Assembly: GCF_020731415.2 (NCBI RefSeq)
Contig: NZ_CP088273.1
Location: forward strand, 2,547,001 to 2,611,000
Direction: 5' to 3'
DNA from: Phyllobacterium sp. T1293
GTDB lineage: Bacteria; Pseudomonadota; Alphaproteobacteria; Rhizobiales; Rhizobiaceae
Length of the DNA: 64,000 nt
Shown here: piece after piece, positions 59,519 through 64,000 of the stretch
How positions within the stretch are numbered: position 1 is the first letter of the stretch
Layout: the number at the start of each line of letters is the position of its first letter
Program-made: the position numbers and the translations under genes
The notes under the pieces: generated by a model
What the model was told of the DNA's origin: nothing
What the model saw: only the letters and a program-made list of their open reading frames with translations
Databases searched by the model: none

Positions 59519-60112
59519 ATGGTCAAGGACACAACGAACCCCGAAGTCGACTGGTATTTTGATGAGACCCAGAAATGGCAGGAAGAATTCAGGCTGTTGA
59601 GAACAATCGTTCTTGCCTGTGGTCTCAAAGAAGAACTGAAATGGGGATGTGCCTGCTACACGTTGGATAAAAGCAATATTGTTCTCATACATGGTTTTAA
59701 AGAATACTGCGCACTCCTGTTTTTTCAGGGCGCCCTGTTGGACGACCCCGACCATATTCTCATCCAGCAAACGAAAAATGTTCAGGCGGGACGGCAGATC
59801 CGGTTCACCAGTGTTCAGGAAATATCCAAGATGGATAACATCCTGAAAGCCTATATTCACGCGGCCATCGATGTCGAAAAATCAGGCGCAAAGGTAACTT
59901 TCAAAAAGACGGAAGATTTCGCAGTTCCCGAAGAGTTTCAAAGCAGATTGAATGAGAACCCTGCCTTGCAAGCCGCGTTTGAGGCTCTCACACCCGGACG
60001 CCAACGAGCATATCTCTTTCATTTTTCCGCGCCGAAACAATCCAAAACACGCGAGACACGCGTTGAAAAATTCATACCGCAGATTCTCGGCGGAAAAGGG
60101 CTGGACGATTAG
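59519..60112 (+). CDS. YdeI/OmpD-associated family protein
   Basis: 197-residue cytosolic protein. N-terminal DUF1801-like part (LKEELKWGCACYTLDKSNIV and IHGFKEYCALLFFQGALLDD) and C-terminal YdeI/OmdA part (PGRQRAYLFHFSAPKQSKTR, RVEKFIPQILGGKGLDD). Relatives are linked with stress or bacteriocin resistance but lack a defined reaction. The gene is more AT-rich than its neighbours by eye, so recent acquisition is possible. It is convergent with rmuC. Confidence 0.85.
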   Translation: MVKDTTNPEVDWYFDETQKWQEEFRLLRTIVLACGLKEELKWGCACYTLDKSNIVLIHGFKEYCALLFFQGALLDDPDHILIQQTKNVQAGRQIRFTSVQEISKMDNILKAYIHAAIDVEKSGAKVTFKKTEDFAVPEEFQSRLNENPALQAAFEALTPGRQRAYLFHFSAPKQSKTRETRVEKFIPQILGGKGLDD

Positions 60113-60195
60113 GGCACGTGAGCGACCGGGGCTGCCGTTTGCAGACCCATTTCAGCTTCGCCAGTCCAATTGGCCTAAAGCCACTTGGATATAGC

Positions 60196-61431
60196 CTAGT
60201 CCTCGTCCACCACGCGCAGTCGCAATTGGCCTGTTGTGGAAGCAGCTGATCGGCTGGCGTCCGGACCTTTTGCAGGTTCACCAGCCGAGGGCTCAACAAA
60301 CTCCAGCGCCTCGATCTTCTGTCCGCGCTTGGTCACTTTGCTGGAGGAAACGAGAATATCATCAATATCCTTGTTCGCCTGACCAAAATGCGTCTGCAAG
60401 CGACGGACGCGATCATCGAGGCGCACAACATCTTCCATCAGGCGGATAACCTCGCCTTGAATGAGATGTGCCTGTTCACGCATGCGCACATCCTTCAGCA
60501 CCGCCTGAATGACCTGAATGGACAGCATCAGCAGCGATGGTGAAACGATCACAATGCGCGAACGGTGGGCTTTTTGTACGATGCCTTCGAAATTCTCGTG
60601 TATCTCGGCAAAGATCGATTCCGATGGCACAAACAGAAACGCCGTATCCTGCGTTTCGCCGCTGATCAGGTATTTTTCCGATACATCGCGAATATGGATT
60701 TCGATATCCCGGCGGAACTGGGCCAGCGCCATTTTCTTGGCGTCTGATGTCTCGGCCTCCCGAATGGCATTCCATGCCTCCAGCGGGAATTTCGCATCGA
60801 TAACCAGATTGGGCGCATTGTTCGGCATACGGACAACGCAATCGGGCCGGCTGCCATTCGAAAGCGTTGCCTGAAACTCGTAGGCCCCCTGTGGCAGGCC
60901 ATCGGCAATAATAGTTTCCATGCGCGCCTGACCGAAGGCGCCGCGTGTCTGTTTGTTGGCCAGAATGGCCTGCAACTGCACAACCTGTCCGGCCAGCGAC
61001 TGGATATTGTTCTGTGCCGTATCGATAACCGCGAGCCGCTCCTGCAATTTGGCAAGGTTCTCATGCGTCGATTGCGTCTGCTCCGTCATGGTCTGACCGA
61101 TACGCGTGGTCATACCGTCAAGCCGTTCGCGGATCGACTGGTTAAGCTCCGCCTGACGCGAGCCGAAAAGCTCGGCCATAGTCTGCATACGACCCTGCAT
61201 CTCCGACTGGCTTTTCAAAATTTCAGCCATACGTGTTTCCGCATCGCGGGCACGATCTTCCGCCTGAAACTCGGCCATAAGCCGGGCCCGCCCTGCCCGC
61301 CACATTGCGACCACGCAAAGAATGACAGCGAGGGCAACGATCACAGCAGCAACCAGCAGGGCCGTTCCGACCGATACGGTGCTGGCGCCAAGCTGAAATA
61401 ATGGCTGGTCGAGTGAATGTGATGTTTCCAT
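60196..61431 (-). CDS. rmuC: DNA recombination protein RmuC homolog
   Basis: 411-residue protein with one N-terminal membrane helix (VGTALLVAAVIVALAVILCVV), a long coiled coil (RLMAEFQAEDRARDAETRMA onward to about residue 135) and the RmuC nuclease-like domain: QARMETIIADGLPQGAYEF, DCVVRMPNNAPNLVIDAKFP, AFLFVPSESIFAEI. RmuC limits inversions at short repeats and may restrict foreign DNA; the biochemistry is little known. The reading frame runs far upstream through def and fmt antisense, but METSHSLDQPLFQ at 61431 is the only sensible start. Confidence 0.9.
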   Translation of the reverse strand: METSHSLDQPLFQLGASTVSVGTALLVAAVIVALAVILCVVAMWRAGRARLMAEFQAEDRARDAETRMAEILKSQSEMQGRMQTMAELFGSRQAELNQSIRERLDGMTTRIGQTMTEQTQSTHENLAKLQERLAVIDTAQNNIQSLAGQVVQLQAILANKQTRGAFGQARMETIIADGLPQGAYEFQATLSNGSRPDCVVRMPNNAPNLVIDAKFPLEAWNAIREAETSDAKKMALAQFRRDIEIHIRDVSEKYLISGETQDTAFLFVPSESIFAEIHENFEGIVQKAHRSRIVIVSPSLLMLSIQVIQAVLKDVRMREQAHLIQGEVIRLMEDVVRLDDRVRRLQTHFGQANKDIDDILVSSSKVTKRGQKIEALEFVEPSAGEPAKGPDASRSAASTTGQLRLRVVDED

Positions 61432-61458
61432 GGAGACCAGACTAACCGATTCGGATGG

Positions 61459-61523
61459 CAAATGTGAGATCAAAACGAGAACATTTTTGCAAATGCTGTT
61501 TCTCTTGACACAAATGCCATTTG
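61459..61523. promoter_or_regulatory. CAAATG repeats in the rmuC-def gap
   Basis: CAAATG occurs at 61459, 61490 and 61511 and inverted (CATTTG) at 61518 within 65 bases. The last two form a perfect palindrome ACAAATG-C-CATTTGT (61509-61523) that overlaps TTGACA (61505-61510), a good -35 for def although the -10 (about 61528) is poor. It looks like an operator array for a dimeric regulator; none is known to me. Confidence 0.4.
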
Positions 61524-61566
61524 TATCGGGATTGACGGTTGAAAGCCGAGATATTAGGTGATGCTC

Positions 61567-62097
61567 ATGTCTATCAAACCGCTTGTCATTCTTCCCGATC
61601 CGCTGTTGCGTCAGGTTTCTCAACCTGTGACGCGCTTTGACGCCGATTTGCGCAAATTTTCGCAGGATATGCTCGACACCATGTATGACGCGCCGGGCAT
61701 TGGTCTGGCTGCCATTCAGGTGGCGGAACCCTTGCGCATGCTGGTGATCGATCTTGCCAAGGAAGATGAACCCAAGGCACCGCAGGTGTTTATCAACCCG
61801 GAAGTTGTGTCTTCCAGCACCGAGCGCAATGTGTACGAAGAGGGCTGCCTGTCCATTCCGGATTATTATGCGGAAGTGGAACGCCCGGCAAAAGTACGCG
61901 TCGCCTATTTTGATATCGAAGGCAAAAAGCACGAGATCGATGCGGATGGCCTGCTCGCGACCTGTCTGCAGCATGAAATTGACCATCTCAATGGCGTTCT
62001 TTTCATCGACTATATCTCGCGTTTGAAGCGGGAAATGGTGGTGAAGAAGTTCAAGAAGCTTGCCAAGGATCGTGTTCCGAGCCGGCTGGCGGTGTAA
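61567..62097 (+). CDS. def: Peptide deformylase
   Basis: Removes the N-formyl group from nascent proteins. 176 residues: [20 protein letters not shown], motif 1 [12 protein letters not shown], motif 2 [13 protein letters not shown] and motif 3 [14 protein letters not shown] (metal-binding HEXXH), all intact. ATG 61567 is favoured; GTG/ATG codons 3-9 bases upstream are alternatives. fmt follows after 3 bases, giving the usual def-fmt pair. Confidence 0.97.
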   Translation: MSIKPLVILPDPLLRQVSQPVTRFDADLRKFSQDMLDTMYDAPGIGLAAIQVAEPLRMLVIDLAKEDEPKAPQVFINPEVVSSSTERNVYEEGCLSIPDYYAEVERPAKVRVAYFDIEGKKHEIDADGLLATCLQHEIDHLNGVLFIDYISRLKREMVVKKFKKLAKDRVPSRLAV

Positions 62098-62100
62098 GCC

Positions 62101-63036
62101 ATGAGCCTTCGTATCGTCTTCATGGGAACCCCGGAATTTTCTGTTCCGGTTCTCAACGCGCTCATTGGCCAAGGCCATGAGATCGTCGCCGTTTATAGCC
62201 AGCCGCCACGTCCAGCCGGGCGACGCGGGCTTGAACTGACCCCCTCGCCCGTTCATCGCAATGCCCAAGAATTCGGCATTGAAGTGCGCACGCCCAAAAG
62301 CCTGAAGAGCGCCGAGGAACAACAGGCATTCCGTGATTTGAATGCAGATGTTGCGGTTGTGGTTGCCTATGGCCTGATATTGCCGACAGCCATTCTCGAA
62401 GGCACGCGCCTTGGTTGTTACAACGGTCACGCTTCGCTTCTTCCGCGCTGGCGCGGCGCTGCACCCATTCAACGCGCGATCATGGCCGGTGACACGGAAA
62501 CCGGCATGATGATCATGAAAATGGATGAGGGGCTCGATACTGGTCCCGTTGCCATGGCTGAAAAGATCAAGATCACGTCGGATATGACCGCGGGCGAGTT
62601 GCACGACCAACTCAGCATGATCGGTGCTGATCTGATGGTGCGGGCCATGGCCGCGCTGGCGCGTGACAGCCTGACCCTGACGCCGCAATCCGAAGAGGGC
62701 GTCACCTACGCCTCGAAAATCACCAAGGTCGAAACCCGCATTGACTGGACGCTGCCTGCGATTGATATCCATAATCGCATTCGCGGCCTTGCGCCGTTTC
62801 CCGGTGCCTGGTGCGAGATGGAGATCGGGGACAGTCTGGAGCGGGTAAAACTGCTGCGCTCGCTGCTTGCAACCGGCGCTGGCGCTCCGGGCACAGTGCT
62901 TGATTATGAATTGCGTATTGCCTGCGGAGAAGGTGCCGTGCGGCTGCGCTCGCTGCAACGGGCTGGTGGCAAGGTCATGGATGGGCTGGAGTTCCAGCGC
63001 GGTGCCAAGCTCACGCAAGGGGCAAAGCTGCCATGA
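62101..63036 (+). CDS. fmt: Methionyl-tRNA formyltransferase
   Basis: Formylates initiator Met-tRNA, the source of the group Def removes. 311 residues: N-terminal folate domain [35 protein letters not shown], catalytic loop [20 protein letters not shown] and a C-terminal OB domain. It starts 3 bases after def and overlaps the next gene by 4 bases, forming def-fmt-GNAT-truA. Confidence 0.97.
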   Translation: MSLRIVFMGTPEFSVPVLNALIGQGHEIVAVYSQPPRPAGRRGLELTPSPVHRNAQEFGIEVRTPKSLKSAEEQQAFRDLNADVAVVVAYGLILPTAILEGTRLGCYNGHASLLPRWRGAAPIQRAIMAGDTETGMMIMKMDEGLDTGPVAMAEKIKITSDMTAGELHDQLSMIGADLMVRAMAALARDSLTLTPQSEEGVTYASKITKVETRIDWTLPAIDIHNRIRGLAPFPGAWCEMEIGDSLERVKLLRSLLATGAGAPGTVLDYELRIACGEGAVRLRSLQRAGGKVMDGLEFQRGAKLTQGAKLP

Positions 63037-63530
63037 GCAGCATTTCCATCCGCGCCGCAGAACCGGAAGATCGCTCGCTGATTGCAAGCATCGTTGACGA
63101 TGCTTTTGAAGGCCCGGATGAGGCAAAACTGGTGCAGCACTTGTACAATAATGGCGATGTTGTTCTCGAACTGGTTGCAGAACTGGATGGCGCAATTGCC
63201 GGTCATATCCTGTTTTCAAGATTGCACATTGAGGGTGAGACCCGTTTTGAGGCGGTCGCGCTCGCACCCTTAAGTGTTGCCTCAGACCATCAGGGTAAAG
63301 GCGTGGGCGCGGCCCTGATTAAGGCCGCACATCAGCAGCTTGTGCTTATGGGTGAAACGCTCTCTGTCGTACTTGGCGATCCCGGATATTATGGTCGCTT
63401 CGGCTACACCAATGAATGGGCATCGGGTTTTGCCAGCCCATATCAGGGTGAATATCTGCAAGCACTGGCATTCGGCGATGCGCCGTCAACAGGAACGCTG
63501 ATTTATTCCAGAGCGTTCGAGGCGCTCTGA
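63033..63530 (+). CDS. GNAT N-acetyltransferase (YhbS-like)
   Basis: 165-residue acetyltransferase with acetyl-CoA loop [30 protein letters not shown] before it, and [19 protein letters not shown] after it, the layout of YhbS-type proteins. Substrate unknown. Its start overlaps fmt by 4 bases and its stop overlaps truA by one, so it is translationally coupled inside the def-fmt-truA operon. Confidence 0.88.
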   Translation: MSSISIRAAEPEDRSLIASIVDDAFEGPDEAKLVQHLYNNGDVVLELVAELDGAIAGHILFSRLHIEGETRFEAVALAPLSVASDHQGKGVGAALIKAAHQQLVLMGETLSVVLGDPGYYGRFGYTNEWASGFASPYQGEYLQALAFGDAPSTGTLIYSRAFEAL

Positions 63531-64000
63531 TGCCGCGTTACAAACTCACCGTTGAGTATGATGGCACGCCCTATGCGGGCTGGCAGCGGCAGGAAAACGG
63601 CCATACGGTTCAGGCGGCCATTGAGCAGGCCATTTTCAAGTTTTGCGGCGAAACCATATCGCTTGGCGCGGCAGGCCGCACCGATTCCGGTGTGCATGCG
63701 ATCGCGCAGATCGCTCATGTCGATCTGACCAAGGACTGGAGCAGTTCGAAAGTGCGTGAAGCGCTGAATGCGCATCTTATCGTGGCTGGAGAAACTGTCG
63801 GGATCATCAATGTCGAGCGGGTCAGCGAACATTTCGATGCGCGCTTTTCCGCCACGGGCCGGCATTATCTGTACCGGATTATCAACCGCAGGCCGCCCGC
63901 CCCGCTGGAAGCTTTTCGTGCCTGGTGGGTGAAGAAGCCACTCGATGCGGAAGCCATGCACGATGCCGCGCAGCGGCTGGTAGGCACCCATGATTTCACA
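63530..64000 (+). CDS. truA: tRNA pseudouridine(38-40) synthase, N-terminal part (cut by window end)
   Basis: Modifies U38-40 in the anticodon stem. 157 residues are visible of about 250. [20 protein letters not shown] starts the protein, and the catalytic aspartate is in [36 protein letters not shown] follows. ATG 63530 overlaps the GNAT stop by one base (TGATG). The C-terminal part is outside the window. Confidence 0.96.
   Translation, partial: MPRYKLTVEYDGTPYAGWQRQENGHTVQAAIEQAIFKFCGETISLGAAGRTDSGVHAIAQIAHVDLTKDWSSSKVREALNAHLIVAGETVGIINVERVSEHFDARFSATGRHYLYRIINRRPPAPLEAFRAWWVKKPLDAEAMHDAAQRLVGTHDFT

Noticed and set aside
61432..63267. A 612-codon open frame running upstream of rmuC on the minus strand
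   Set aside because: It lies antisense to def, fmt and the GNAT gene and shows no protein-like pattern; it is an open-frame by-product of GC-rich coding DNA. RmuC starts at 61431.

Overview
The window reads as the chromosome of a Hyphomicrobiales (Rhizobiales) alphaproteobacterium, probably near Brucella/Ochrobactrum or Phyllobacterium. This rests on recognisable clade gene orders: mutM - enoyl-CoA hydratase - rpsT - dnaA - dnaN - recF; irr divergent from fabA-fabB-fabI; rimP-nusA-ylxR-infB-rbfA-truB; and phoH-ybeY-corC-lnt-praR-metK-trmB. Irr, PraR, an HWE-type histidine kinase and a clade-type MutM zinc finger point the same way. Genus assignment is inference, since no search was run. No rRNA, tRNA, CRISPR array, prophage or intact insertion sequence was seen.

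Layout. 1-8.1 kb: end of deoB, mutM, an enoyl-CoA hydratase, rpsT with a clear promoter and leader hairpin, a long dnaA upstream region rich in GANTC sites, dnaA, dnaN, recF. 8.2-18.2 kb is accessory: a glutathione S-transferase-like protein, L-lactate permease, a DUF6958-type protein, a guanidinium exporter (gdx/sugE) preceded by a probable guanidine-II riboswitch, a MoeB/ThiF-like E1, a two-subunit aconitase-X enzyme, a 2-hydroxyacid dehydrogenase, a secreted SH3 protein, and a divergent EamA exporter/LysR pair. 18.2-21.4 kb: irr and fabABI. 21.5-35.4 kb: a NIPSNAP-like protein, an RsmC-like methyltransferase, pnp, rpsO, two plus-strand genes that split rpsO from truB, then the truB-rbfA-infB-ylxR-nusA-rimP translation/transcription operon (all minus strand), followed by a 54-residue protein gene.

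35.4-49.3 kb: a tctCBA tricarboxylate transporter, then two long minus-strand runs, phoH-ybeY-corC-lnt-praR-metK-trmB (RNA maturation, lipoprotein acylation, SAM synthesis) and tsaB-rimI-plsC-miaB. 49.4-61.4 kb is accessory or metabolic: VapBC, a DUF2066 protein, an orphan HWE kinase, malate synthase G, a HyuA-like protein without HyuB, a cation diffusion facilitator, a YdeI-like protein and rmuC. 61.5-64 kb: def-fmt-GNAT-truA, with truA cut by the window end.

The least-explained material is intergenic. There is a family of three long palindromic elements, two of them containing a second nested palindrome. A different inverted-repeat element fills the phoH-ybeY gap and supplies the upstream ybeY start codon. 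Further candidates are the riboswitch, the GANTC/CtrA-like cluster before dnaA and a repeated CAAATG motif between rmuC and def. I found no defence island or clearly new multigene system; the best candidates for follow-up are regulatory or repeat structures.
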